A stretch of 44,403 nucleotides of DNA, taken from assembly GCA_965652645.1 (NCBI GenBank), contig CBFGXE010000020.1, forward strand, positions 1 through 44,403, given 5' to 3'. Within the stretch, counting starts at the first letter, position 1. The number at the start of each line of letters is the position of its first letter. The stretch is from ZC4RG30 sp965652645 (lineage in GTDB: Bacteria; Pseudomonadota; Gammaproteobacteria; Steroidobacterales; Steroidobacteraceae). The notes beneath the pieces were generated by a model. That model worked only from the letters and a program-made list of their open reading frames with translations. It had not been told where the DNA came from and searched no databases. Shown here piece after piece: positions 8,008 through 15,903 of the stretch. Position numbers and translations under genes: made by a program.

Positions 8008-9603
8008 ATGTCCAACGATCGCAAGGACGGCCACGGCGCCGCATCCAGTTCCACCGTCGACCGCCGCGCCTTCATGGGCGGGGTGATCACCGCCGCCGGC
8101 GCCACGCTGGCCGCGACCACCGCCGGCGCCGCGCAACCGGGCGGCCAGCCGCCGCGCAGCGGCATCGAGGAGCGATATGGACCGCCGACCGAACGCGGCC
8201 CGCAGCTGTTCCGCGTCGAGCAGGACATCCGTTTCTGCGAGGTCGAGGGCAGGATTCCCGCCGACCTGAAGGGCGCCTTCTACCGCACCGGCCCCGACGC
8301 CCAGTTCCCCATGCGACCCGGCAACATCCCCTTCGACGGCGAGGGCCATGTCAGCCAGTTCCGCTTCGACAACGGCAACGTGCACTTCAAGAGCCGCTTC
8401 GTGCGCAACGAGCGCTACGTGGAGCAGGAGAAGGCGGGCAAGATCCTCTTCCCCATGTACCGCAATCCCTACCTCGACGATCCGTCGGTGAAGGGCAAGA
8501 GCCGCGGCACGCACAACACGCACATCATCCACCACAACGGCATGCTGCTGGCGCTGAAGGAAGACAGCCCGCCGGCCGCAATGGACCTGAACACGCTGGA
8601 GACCATTGATCCGGTCTACCGCTTCAAGGGCCAGCTCGACAGCGCCACCTTCACCGCGCACCCCAAGCTCGACTCGAAGACCGGCAACCTGGTCGCCTTC
8701 GGCTACGAGGCGAAGGGCCACGGCACCACCGACGTGAACGTGTTCGAGTACACGCCGGATGGAAAGAAGGTGTGGGACGCGTGGGTCAAGGTGCCCTACG
8801 TGGGCATGCTGCACGACTTCGCGGTCACCGAGAACTACATCGTGCTCTACGTGATCCCGATGATGATGGACCAGGCGCAGATGGAGAAGGGCGGCATCCA
8901 CTGGTCATGGTGGCCGGGCGAGCCCACCTACTTCGGTTACTTCCGTCGCGGCGGCGACGGCAAGGACATCCGCTTCATCAAGGGTCCCGAACGCAGCGCC
9001 ACGCACGTGATGGGCGCCTTCGACGACGGCAAACAGGTGGTGGTCGACGTGGAGATGTCGCAGTCGAACCCCTTCCCGTTCATGCCCTACCACGACGGCT
9101 CGCGCTGGGACCCGGTCAAGGGCGCCAGCTACATCACGCGCCTGTCGGCCGACCTGACGCAGAAGACGCCGAAGGACTACAGGATCGAGACGCTGTACCC
9201 GGACCTCACCGGCGCGCTGCCGCGCCAGGACGACCGCTACAACACCGCGCACTACCGCTACGGCTGGCTGTCCTGCAACTACACCGAAGGCGGCCAGCGC
9301 GGCCAGGGGGTCGCGCGCTTCGACGTGCAAAACAAGAGCTACAGGCTGTGGAAGGCGCCGCCGGGGCTCAACCTGTCGGAGATCTGCTTCGCGCCGCGCA
9401 GCGCCAATGCGCCGGAGGGTTCGGGCTACGTGATGGCCGTGGGCACCTGGGCGCAGGAAGGCAACCGCGCTGACCTGGTCATCCTCGATGCCGAGCGCGT
9501 GGAGGCGGGCCCCGTCGCCACCGTGCGCATGCCCACCCGGATCGTCGGACAGGTGCATGGCTGGTTCGTGCCCGAGGCGGCCATCCCGCAGCCCAGGGCC
9601 TGA
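8008..9603 (+). CDS. Carotenoid oxygenase family protein with Tat signal
   Basis: 531-residue member of the carotenoid/stilbene cleavage dioxygenase family (RPE65/lignostilbene dioxygenase superfamily), non-heme iron enzymes that split C=C bonds oxidatively. The four iron-binding histidines lie at about H218 (FTAHPKLD), H269 (GMLHDFAV), H333 (SATHVMG) and H517 (GQVHGWFVP), one per propeller region as expected. The N-terminus carries a twin-arginine motif, DRRAFMGG, and a short hydrophobic alanine-rich stretch ending near AGAAQ, so the folded enzyme is probably exported by Tat. The ATG at 8008 is preferred over the GTG at 7996 because GGGGGA lies five bases upstream. The substrate could be a carotenoid, apocarotenoid or lignin-type stilbene. 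Confidence 0.88.
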   Translation: MSNDRKDGHGAASSSTVDRRAFMGGVITAAGATLAATTAGAAQPGGQPPRSGIEERYGPPTERGPQLFRVEQDIRFCEVEGRIPADLKGAFYRTGPDAQFPMRPGNIPFDGEGHVSQFRFDNGNVHFKSRFVRNERYVEQEKAGKILFPMYRNPYLDDPSVKGKSRGTHNTHIIHHNGMLLALKEDSPPAAMDLNTLETIDPVYRFKGQLDSATFTAHPKLDSKTGNLVAFGYEAKGHGTTDVNVFEYTPDGKKVWDAWVKVPYVGMLHDFAVTENYIVLYVIPMMMDQAQMEKGGIHWSWWPGEPTYFGYFRRGGDGKDIRFIKGPERSATHVMGAFDDGKQVVVDVEMSQSNPFPFMPYHDGSRWDPVKGASYITRLSADLTQKTPKDYRIETLYPDLTGALPRQDDRYNTAHYRYGWLSCNYTEGGQRGQGVARFDVQNKSYRLWKAPPGLNLSEICFAPRSANAPEGSGYVMAVGTWAQEGNRADLVILDAERVEAGPVATVRMPTRIVGQVHGWFVPEAAIPQPRA

Positions 9604-9662
9604 AGGCCGGGGCGCGGCGGCCTCCCCGTCGCCGCGCCTTCGCAGCCGCCGGCGTTGCCTCC

Positions 9663-10127
9663 ATGAGCACCTTCTTCTTCATCCTCTTCTTCGGCTTCAT
9701 CGCCTGGCGCATCATCAACAGCGTGATGGGCGAGGGCTTCGATGTCGGCGAGGAAGCGCGCAAGAAGCTCGAGGCGCTCAGGCAGCAAGCTGGCCAGGCG
9801 CAGGGCCAACCCCAACGACGGGCCGCGCCCCACAGGACTGCCGCCGTGCGCACCAGCCCCGCGGCCAGGGGCAATACCAGCCAGCCGCGACCACCGGCGC
9901 CGCCCCGGAGAAGCAGCCCGCCCCCGCCCACCCATGAGTTCGACTGGTATGTCGTGCTCGACCTGCCGCGCGAAGCGTCGCGCCGCGAGATCCTGGATGC
10001 CGCGAAGCGGCGGCTGGAGGTGGCCCGCGCCATTGGCGACCCGCTCGCCCCCGCGCGCATCGCACGCGCGACGGCCACCGGCTTGAAGCAGTCCGGCGCT
10101 GCCGGCGCCCGCGGGCGCCGGCAATGA
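9663..10127 (+). CDS. Membrane-anchored protein with degenerate J-like C-terminal segment
   Basis: 154-residue protein of unknown function. Residues 4-22 form one membrane helix (FFFILFFGFIAWRIINSVM), a charged helix follows (about 30-45), then a linker rich in R, P, A and S (about 50-90). The tail DWYVVLDLPREASRREILDA resembles helices I-II of a DnaJ J-domain, but the HPD motif that stimulates Hsp70 is absent; VARAIGDPLAPARIAR takes its place. It begins 60 bases after the carotenoid oxygenase on the same strand and ends three bases before the convergent phosphatase. The J-like reading is a pattern-level inference; it may be a simple helical interaction module. Confidence 0.6.
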   Translation: MSTFFFILFFGFIAWRIINSVMGEGFDVGEEARKKLEALRQQAGQAQGQPQRRAAPHRTAAVRTSPAARGNTSQPRPPAPPRRSSPPPPTHEFDWYVVLDLPREASRREILDAAKRRLEVARAIGDPLAPARIARATATGLKQSGAAGARGRRQ

Positions 10128-10130
10128 CGC

Positions 10131-10955
10131 TCACCAGTAGGGCTTGATCAGCTCGGCCTCGACAGCGCAGCGCGCCGGATCGGGCTTCTTGTGTTCGCCC
10201 TCGCGCAGCTTAGCCAGCTCCGCGCGCGCATAGGCCAGGTCCGCCTGGTACAGCGGCGAGGCCGAAGCCAGCGCCACCGCCGCGCCGGTGAGCATGCGGG
10301 CATTCTCCACCGCGCTGGCATTGTGCATGCCGCACACCACACGGCTGTCGCCGATGGCCCGGCCGCGCGCGAGGATGGGCACGGCGCGCGAGGGATCCAC
10401 CTGGGACAGCACCAGCGCCCAGGCCCAGCCCGCCGTGGTGTGCCCTGACGGATAGTCAAAGCTTTCGCCGATGGAGGATTCCGGCACGCAGGTGGGACCC
10501 GCGTCGGCCTTGAACGGCCGGTGCCGTTTGTAGAAGTCCTTGGCCTTGCTCATCGAGGCAGCGGCCTCACGCGTGACCTTCTGCGTGATCGCGACGATGC
10601 GCGGTGCATCCTCCGCCTTCAGCTCGACGCCGAGGCTGCACGAGAAATGCTCCAGCATCACGTCGTTGCCGAGCTGCGCATCGCGGGCAGCCATCTCCCA
10701 GCGCGGCGTGTTGTACAGGGCGCGCGTCTGCCGGAAGATCTTCCGGTCGGCCTCGTCGCGGGCATCGCCGATGACCGGCGCCGGCGGCAGCACGTCGAAC
10801 AGCTGGCTGGCATCACCCGTGATGTACGGCGGCGAGGGCGGCTGGCGCTGGGCAGGAGCACCGCCGCGGGCGGGCGCCTGGGCGCCGATGGCCACGCCTC
10901 CCGCTGCGCACAGCGAGATCGCCAGCCAGGTGGCCTTCATCTTCATGTTCCGCAT
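10131..10955 (-). CDS. Class A acid phosphatase-like (PAP2 superfamily), catalytic Asp replaced
   Basis: 274-residue exported phosphatase. A signal peptide spans roughly residues 6-25 (WLAISLCAAGGVAIGAQA). All three PAP2 motifs can be placed: K139-x6-R146-P147, P169-SGH172, and S204-R-x5-H211. In the third motif the aspartate expected four residues after the histidine nucleophile is alanine (HNASA, A215; codon GCG), whereas the class A consensus is SRx5Hx3D. This could lower activity or mark a subfamily using another residue. The ATG at 10955 follows GAGGGGGG; the GTG just before it is an alternative. The gene starts 27 bases after the aacS stop and is probably in its operon. Periplasmic location is inferred. 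Confidence 0.85.
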   Translation of the reverse strand: MRNMKMKATWLAISLCAAGGVAIGAQAPARGGAPAQRQPPSPPYITGDASQLFDVLPPAPVIGDARDEADRKIFRQTRALYNTPRWEMAARDAQLGNDVMLEHFSCSLGVELKAEDAPRIVAITQKVTREAAASMSKAKDFYKRHRPFKADAGPTCVPESSIGESFDYPSGHTTAGWAWALVLSQVDPSRAVPILARGRAIGDSRVVCGMHNASAVENARMLTGAAVALASASPLYQADLAYARAELAKLREGEHKKPDPARCAVEAELIKPYW

Positions 10956-10981
10956 CACGACCCCCCTCAGGATGCCCTGTT

Positions 10982-12973
10982 CTACGCCAACTTGTAGTCC
11001 TGCTGCGTGCGTGCGTACTCGATGAAGAAATCAAGCGCCGCCGGGTTCGCCATCGCATCCCGGTTGGCCGCCTTGGCCAGCGGCACGCCGGAAAGGATGC
11101 GCCGCACCGGCACCTCCATGCGCTTGCCGGAGATGGTGTAGGGGATGTCGGGCACCTGGTAGATCTTGTCCGGCACATGGCGCGGCGTGTACTCGCTGCG
11201 CAGCTTGTCGTTGATGGCCTTCACCATCGCCTCGTCGAGCACCTTGCCTTCCGCCAGCTTCACGAACAGCGGCATGAAGAACCTGCCGCCCGGCAGGTCG
11301 AGGTTGACGATCAGGCCGTCTTCCACGCCCGGCACCAGCACGATGGTGCGGTAGATCTCCGAGGTGCCGATGCGGATGCCGTGGCGGTTCAGCGTGGCGT
11401 CGGAGCGGCCGAGCACATAGGCGCCACCGCGGTCGTTCACCATGTAGAAGTCGCCCTGGCGCCACATGCCCGGGAAGTCGCTGAAGTAGGTCTCGATGTA
11501 ACGCTCGTCGTTCTTGTCGTTCCAGAAACCCACCGGCATCGACGGCGCCGGTTGCGTCACCACCATCTCGCCCACCTCGTTGGTGGCGAACTGGCCGTTC
11601 TCGCCCATCACGTGCACGGCGATGCCGAGGCACCGCGCCTGCATCTCGCCCGCGCGCTGCGGCAGGATCACGCAGCCGCCCACGAAACCGGAGCAGATGT
11701 CGGTGCCGCCGCAGCCCGGGGCCACCCAGCAGTCCTGCTTCACGTTGTCGTGGAACCACTGCTGGCACTCCGGCGACACCGGCGAGCCGGCCAGCGTGAT
11801 GGAGCGCAGGTTGCTCAGATCGAACTTGTTCTTGGGCACCACCCCGTTCTTCTCGAGGATGGACTGGTAGGTGGGGCTGGCGCCGAACAGCGTGGCGCGC
11901 GAGTCCTGCACCATCTTCCACAGCACGTCGCCATCGGGCCAGGCCGGGTTGCCGTCATACAGCACCGGCTTCACGTCCGACAGCATGCTGCTGACCAGGA
12001 AGTTCCACATCATCCAGCCGGTGGTGGTGTAGAAGAAGATGCGCTCGCCGGCATGCATGTCGAAGTTGAAGGCCAGGTGCTTCAACTGCTCGATCATGAT
12101 GCCGCCATGGCTGTGCATGATGGGCTTGGGCAGGCCGGTGGTGCCGGAGGAGAAGAGGATCCACAGGGGGTGGTTGAAGGGCACCTCCTCGAACCGGAAC
12201 TCCTCGCGCGACACCGGCGCATGGTCGAGCAGCTCGCTCCAGTACACGGTGTTCGGGCGCGAGCGCGGCGCGTCGGCCTTCAGGTAGTTGTACTGGATCA
12301 CGTGCTTCACGCTGGTGAGGCGCGTGAGGATTTTCTCCACCTCGGGCATGCGGTCGAAGGGCTTGCCGCCGTACTGGTAGCCGTCCACGTGCAGGAACAC
12401 CGTGGGCTCCAGCTGCGAGAAGCGATCCAGCACGCCCGGCGTGCCGAAGTCCGGACCCACGGAGGACCAGATGGCGCCCAGGCTGGTGGTGGCCAGCATG
12501 GCGATCAGCGTCTCGGGCACGTTGACCATGTAGGCGCACACGCGGTCGCCGCGCTTCACGCCCAGCTTGCGCAGCTGCGTGGCGACGATGCGCACCTTGC
12601 CGGCGAATTCGTCCCAGGACATCTCCTTGAGGCCCTGCCGCTCGTTCAGGTGCAGCAGCGCGGCCTCGCCCGGCTTCTCGTTGCGCAGCATGTGGCGCGC
12701 ATAGTTGATCTCGGCACCCGGGAACCACTCGGCGCCCGGCATGGTGCGCTTGCCCAGCACGGCGGTGGGCTGCTTCGTGGCCTCGATGCCGAAGAAGTCC
12801 CAGCAGGCCTGCCAGAAGGCGTCGATGTCGTCCGTGGACCAGCGCCACATGGCCTCGAAATCAGGGAAGGTGAGGCCCCGGTTGGCACTCAGCCAGTTGC
12901 GAAATTCAGTGATGCGCGCACGCGCGATCCGTTCCGGCGAAGGCGTCCACAGCACGGTACCCGGTTCGATCAT
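10982..12973 (-). CDS. aacS: Acetoacetyl-CoA synthetase (acetoacetate--CoA ligase)
   Basis: 663-residue member of the ANL adenylate-forming family. It activates acetoacetate to acetoacetyl-CoA with ATP, feeding ketone-body carbon into polyhydroxybutyrate or acetyl-CoA metabolism. The acetyl-CoA-synthetase-type cap domain is at the N-terminus (LTFPDFEAMWRWSTDDIDAFW, the AcsN pattern), the P-loop SSGTTGLPKP is at 275-284, the A5 region is GCGGTDICSGF, and the C-terminal catalytic lysine is in YTISGKRMEVPVRRIL. The segments YQYGGKPFDRM and TTGWMMWNF are typical of AacS rather than acetyl-CoA synthetase. Length matches the family (about 650). Start ATG at 12973. The phosphatase gene follows on the same strand; an alpha/beta hydrolase is divergent. 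Confidence 0.93.
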   Translation of the reverse strand: MIEPGTVLWTPSPERIARARITEFRNWLSANRGLTFPDFEAMWRWSTDDIDAFWQACWDFFGIEATKQPTAVLGKRTMPGAEWFPGAEINYARHMLRNEKPGEAALLHLNERQGLKEMSWDEFAGKVRIVATQLRKLGVKRGDRVCAYMVNVPETLIAMLATTSLGAIWSSVGPDFGTPGVLDRFSQLEPTVFLHVDGYQYGGKPFDRMPEVEKILTRLTSVKHVIQYNYLKADAPRSRPNTVYWSELLDHAPVSREEFRFEEVPFNHPLWILFSSGTTGLPKPIMHSHGGIMIEQLKHLAFNFDMHAGERIFFYTTTGWMMWNFLVSSMLSDVKPVLYDGNPAWPDGDVLWKMVQDSRATLFGASPTYQSILEKNGVVPKNKFDLSNLRSITLAGSPVSPECQQWFHDNVKQDCWVAPGCGGTDICSGFVGGCVILPQRAGEMQARCLGIAVHVMGENGQFATNEVGEMVVTQPAPSMPVGFWNDKNDERYIETYFSDFPGMWRQGDFYMVNDRGGAYVLGRSDATLNRHGIRIGTSEIYRTIVLVPGVEDGLIVNLDLPGGRFFMPLFVKLAEGKVLDEAMVKAINDKLRSEYTPRHVPDKIYQVPDIPYTISGKRMEVPVRRILSGVPLAKAANRDAMANPAALDFFIEYARTQQDYKLA

Positions 12974-13044
12974 TCCGACTCAGCTCCAGCCAAAAAAGTG
13001 CGTTATTGAAGCATGATTTGGCTGGAGAATCCGACCGCTTCACA

Positions 13045-13776
13045 ATGCGTTCCCAACATATGGCTGATCCTGAATTCCTCGTCCTGGTGCCCGGCCTGGT
13101 GTGCGATTCCGAGGTCTGGCGGGCGCAGGCCGCAGCGCTGGGCGCCGGCCGGCAGGTGCTGATCCCCGACCACGGCCTCACCGACAGCCTGGCGGGCATG
13201 GCCGGGCGCATCCTGGAGGCCGCTCCGGCGCGGTTTGCGCTGGCGGGGCACTCCATGGGCGGGCGCGTGGCGCTGGAAATCCTCGCCCGGGCACCCGAAA
13301 GGGTGAGTCGGCTCGCCCTGCTCGACACCGGCTTCGAAGGCCTTGCGGCTGGCGAAGCCGGCGAACGCGAACGCGCCGGCCGTTACCGCCTGCGGGACAT
13401 CGGGCGCGCGCAGGGGATGACTGCCCTGGGCAAGGAGTGGGCGAAGGGCATGGTGCACCCGGCGCGGCTTCAGGATGCCGGGCTGATGGGCGCCATCCAC
13501 GCCATGATCGGCCGCGCGCCGCTGGCGCAGTTCGCGGCGCAGACCGAAGCCCTGCTGGGCCGCCCGGACCGCACCGCCCTGCTGTCGCAGGTCACCGTGC
13601 CCACCCTGGTGCTTTGCGGGCGCGAAGACGGCTGGAGCCCGCCGGCCCGCCACGAGGAGATGGCGCGGCGCATCCCCGGGGCCCGCCTGGTCATCGTTCC
13701 GGACTGCGGCCACATGTGCACCATGGAACGGCCGGCGGAAATCACCGCGGCCCTGCAGGCCTGGCTGGCCTGCTGA
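13045..13776 (+). CDS. Alpha/beta hydrolase
   Basis: About 243 residues, alpha/beta hydrolase fold of the MhpC/BioH type. The nucleophile elbow is GHSMGG (serine near residue 71), the acid is probably the Asp of CGREDGWSPP, and the catalytic histidine is in PDCGHMCTMERP, a complete triad. The lid region (about 100-160) is rich in A, R and L and gives no substrate hint. Two starts are possible, ATG 13045 or ATG 13060; neither has a good ribosome site. The gene is divergent from aacS across about 70 bases and is followed after 32 bases by plsC on the same strand, so a lipid or acyl-ester substrate is possible but unproven. Confidence 0.85.
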   Translation: MRSQHMADPEFLVLVPGLVCDSEVWRAQAAALGAGRQVLIPDHGLTDSLAGMAGRILEAAPARFALAGHSMGGRVALEILARAPERVSRLALLDTGFEGLAAGEAGERERAGRYRLRDIGRAQGMTALGKEWAKGMVHPARLQDAGLMGAIHAMIGRAPLAQFAAQTEALLGRPDRTALLSQVTVPTLVLCGREDGWSPPARHEEMARRIPGARLVIVPDCGHMCTMERPAEITAALQAWLAC

Positions 13777-13808
13777 CCTCCACTCTTCATTTTTCAGGGA
13801 TCTCCTCG

Positions 13809-14516
13809 ATGCAGCTGCTGCGCTCGATCCTCTACACCGCCTTCTTCCTGCTGTTCACCTTCTGCTATGCCATCTTCTATGTGGTGATCACGCCGTTGCT
13901 GCCCTGGCGCGGTCGCTGGGCCCTGGCGCGCTTCTGGGCGCGCGTGCTGCTGGGGGCCTGCCGGGTGGTCTGCCGACTCGACTACAAGGTGGAGGGCGCG
14001 CAGAACATCCCCGCGAACGAGGCCTGCATTGCGCTGATGAAACACTCCTCCAGCTGGGAAACCTTCGCACAGGCTGCGCTGCTGCCGCCGCAGGTGTGGG
14101 TGCTCAAGCGCGAGCTGACGTGGATTCCCTTCGTGGGCTGGGGCATCAAGCTGCTGGGTTGCATTGCCATCAATCGCGGCGCCGGTGGCGCTGCCGTGCG
14201 GCAGCTCATCGAGCAGGGACGCAGGCGCCTGGCGCAGGGCCGGTGGATTGTGGTGTTTCCCGAAGGCACGCGCATGCCGCCGGGCCAGACGCGTCGCTAT
14301 GGCGTGGGCGGTGCGGCGGTGGCGGCGGAAACCGGCGCGCGCATCGTGCCCGTGGCCCACAACGCGGGGTATTTCTGGCCGCGCCGCGGCCTGTTGAAGA
14401 AGCCCGGCACGATCCGCGTGGTGATCGGCGCGCCCATCGAAACGCGCGGGCGCGATCCGCGCGAGATCAACGAGGAAGTGCAGCGTTTCATCGAGGCGCA
14501 CTCCGGACCGACCTGA
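13809..14516 (+). CDS. plsC: 1-acyl-sn-glycerol-3-phosphate acyltransferase (PlsC family)
   Basis: 235-residue membrane acyltransferase that acylates lysophosphatidic acid to phosphatidic acid, or a related acceptor. An N-terminal helix spans about residues 8-30. The block I catalytic motif is KHSSSWETF (H79-x4-E84), where the textbook NHx4D aspartate is glutamate; this HX4E form with KH-x-S-x-WE is seen in a proteobacterial PlsC branch. Block III is VFPEGTR (150-155) and block IV is VPVAHNAG. The start ATG at 13809 is preceded only by a weak AGGGA. It lies 32 bases after the hydrolase and ends just before a GC-rich hairpin, so the pair is probably one transcript. Confidence 0.9.
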   Translation: MQLLRSILYTAFFLLFTFCYAIFYVVITPLLPWRGRWALARFWARVLLGACRVVCRLDYKVEGAQNIPANEACIALMKHSSSWETFAQAALLPPQVWVLKRELTWIPFVGWGIKLLGCIAINRGAGGAAVRQLIEQGRRRLAQGRWIVVFPEGTRMPPGQTRRYGVGGAAVAAETGARIVPVAHNAGYFWPRRGLLKKPGTIRVVIGAPIETRGRDPREINEEVQRFIEAHSGPT

Positions 14517-14552
14517 GGGGGCGCCGCCGGCGGGGCGCCGCTCCGGAGCAGC

Positions 14553-14580
14553 GCCCCGGCGGCTTTCGCTCCGCCGGGGC
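14553..14580. terminator. Bidirectional hairpin terminator between plsC and the DUF481 gene
   Basis: A perfect 10-bp stem, GCCCCGGCGG at 14553-14562 and CCGCCGGGGC at 14571-14580, with an 8-base loop, lies between two convergent genes. No long T-run follows on either side, so termination may be weak or need Rho. Confidence 0.6.
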
Positions 14581-14587
14581 CTGGTCG

Positions 14588-15313
14588 TTATTTCACCTCG
14601 TAGACGAGGTTTACCGTGGTCAGCGTGTCGGTCTTCTTGAACCCGGCAGGCGGATTGGTGTTGTGGCGCACCGCATAGGCCACCGCCAGGGCGACGCGGT
14701 CGGTCATCTTCACGGCCACGCCCACCTCGTTCTGCAGGAAGTTGTTGCCCGAGGTGAACTCGCCGTTGAACCGGTCGAACAGGCTGGTGGTCTCGGTGAG
14801 CTTGTGGTCGAACTCGATGCTGGCCACGCCGGTGATGTTGCTGTCCTTGTCGCTGGGCGTGTCGAGCGTCTCCCAGAACTTGTAACCGACACCGGCCTGC
14901 GCCAGCAGCTTCGTCGTGTCGTTGTCGATGAAGCGGCGGCCGATACCGGTGGTGACCAGGCCCTGGTGGTCGAAGCCGCTGAAGCGGTCCTCTTCATAGC
15001 GCACGCCGCCGTACCAGAAGCTGCGCTCGTAGAACTCGCGGCGCGTCTGCGCGCCGGCTTCCCAGCGACGTGCGGTGGTGGTGCCATCGTTGCGCACGTA
15101 GAGGCCGCCGAGCGTGAAGGCGTGCTCCCACGCATCGGCCTTGTAGGCCGCGGCGACGCGCGCGTTGGCGGTGCGGGTTTCGGTGTTGCCATTGGCGAGC
15201 GCGAGGCCGGCTTCGCCCTTGCCCGTCCATTGGGCCGATGCCGGCAGGGCCGCGAACAACGCTGCCGCGGCGAGCGCGGCGCGGGTCACGAAGCGGGCAC
15301 GGTTCAATTGCAT
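14588..15313 (-). CDS. DUF481 (YdiY-like) outer-membrane beta-barrel protein
   Basis: 241-residue exported protein. A signal peptide spans about residues 1-27 (RAALAAAALFAALPASAQ). The mature part begins WTGKGEAGLALANGNTETRT, the sequence typical of DUF481 proteins, and continues as alternating short beta strands (WYGGVRYEEDRF, TTGIGRRFI, LLAQAGVGYKFWE) to a C-terminal LTTVNLVYEVK strand. Such proteins are predicted outer-membrane barrels; YdiY of E. coli is acid-inducible. Start ATG 15313 with GAGGAGA seven bases upstream. It is the last of a run of minus-strand envelope genes, 52 bases after the glutathione peroxidase. Function is not defined for the family. Confidence 0.85.
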   Translation of the reverse strand: MQLNRARFVTRAALAAAALFAALPASAQWTGKGEAGLALANGNTETRTANARVAAAYKADAWEHAFTLGGLYVRNDGTTTARRWEAGAQTRREFYERSFWYGGVRYEEDRFSGFDHQGLVTTGIGRRFIDNDTTKLLAQAGVGYKFWETLDTPSDKDSNITGVASIEFDHKLTETTSLFDRFNGEFTSGNNFLQNEVGVAVKMTDRVALAVAYAVRHNTNPPAGFKKTDTLTTVNLVYEVK

Positions 15314-15365
15314 GGTGGAATCTCCTCGGTCAGGGAAAGGGGAAACGGGGGATTGGAGGCGCTGC

Positions 15366-15842
15366 CTACAGCAGCGCCTCGATGGCGCTTTCGAGCTCTT
15401 CGGGCTTGTCCTTGGGCGCGTGGCGCGAGACGACCCTGCCATTGCGGTCGACCAGGAACTTGGTGAAGTTCCACTTGATGGCCTCGGTGCCGAGGATGCC
15501 CGGCTGCGCGCTCTTCAGGTGCTGGTAGAGCGGATGCGCCTGGTCGCCGTTCACGTCGATCTTCGCGAACAGCGGGAAGGTGACGTCATAGGTGCTGCTG
15601 CAGAAGGCGCCGATCTCGGCCTCGCTGCCGGGCTCCTGCGCGCCGAACTGGTTGCAGGGGAAACCGAGCACGGCAAAGCCGCGGTCCCTGTACTTGCGGT
15701 ACAGGGCCTCAAGCCCCGTGTATTGCGGGGTGAAGCCGCAGCGGCTGGCCACGTTGACGATCAGCAGCACCTGGCCGCGGAAATCACCCAAGGATTGTTC
15801 GCTGCCGTCGAGGCGGCGCGCGGAGATGTCGTGCAGCGACAT
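15366..15842 (-). CDS. Glutathione peroxidase family protein (cysteine type)
   Basis: 158-residue thiol peroxidase of the GPx family. The catalytic residues are present: C35 in NVASRCGFTPQY, Q65 in FPCNQFG, and W124 with N125 in IKWNFTKFLVDRNG. The peroxidatic residue is an ordinary cysteine codon, with no in-frame UGA. A further cysteine (C81, AFCSSTYDV) may act as the resolving cysteine of the thioredoxin-dependent subgroup, so hydroperoxide reduction may use thioredoxin more than glutathione. Length is typical of bacterial GPx (about 160). No signal peptide, so cytoplasmic. ATG 15842 is chosen; ATG 15854 adds four residues. It sits between the barrel genes and the DUF481 gene. Confidence 0.93.
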   Translation of the reverse strand: MSLHDISARRLDGSEQSLGDFRGQVLLIVNVASRCGFTPQYTGLEALYRKYRDRGFAVLGFPCNQFGAQEPGSEAEIGAFCSSTYDVTFPLFAKIDVNGDQAHPLYQHLKSAQPGILGTEAIKWNFTKFLVDRNGRVVSRHAPKDKPEELESAIEALL

Positions 15843-15857
15843 GCTGGCCCCCATGGC

Positions 15858-15874
15858 TGGCGTTGGAAACGCCA
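15858..15874. other. Inverted repeat at the 5' side of the peroxidase gene
   Basis: TGGCGTT-GGA-AACGCCA is a perfect 7-bp inverted repeat with a 3-base centre, just upstream of the peroxidase start. On the plus strand it is followed by TTTTCCC, like a terminator blocking antisense transcription. On the minus strand it would be a hairpin in the leader. Which one matters cannot be decided here. Confidence 0.35.
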
Positions 15875-15903
15875 TTTTCCCACAGGGGGCCGGCTCATGC
15901 CAT

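Noticed and set aside
11177..13009. A 610-codon open frame on the plus strand over the acetoacetyl-CoA synthetase gene.
   Set aside because: Histidine/valine/arginine-rich composition without motifs, fully antisense to a clear AacS; an artefact of codon bias.
15366..15842. Possible selenocysteine glutathione peroxidase.
   Set aside because: The active-site codon is cysteine and there is no in-frame UGA or SECIS-like need.
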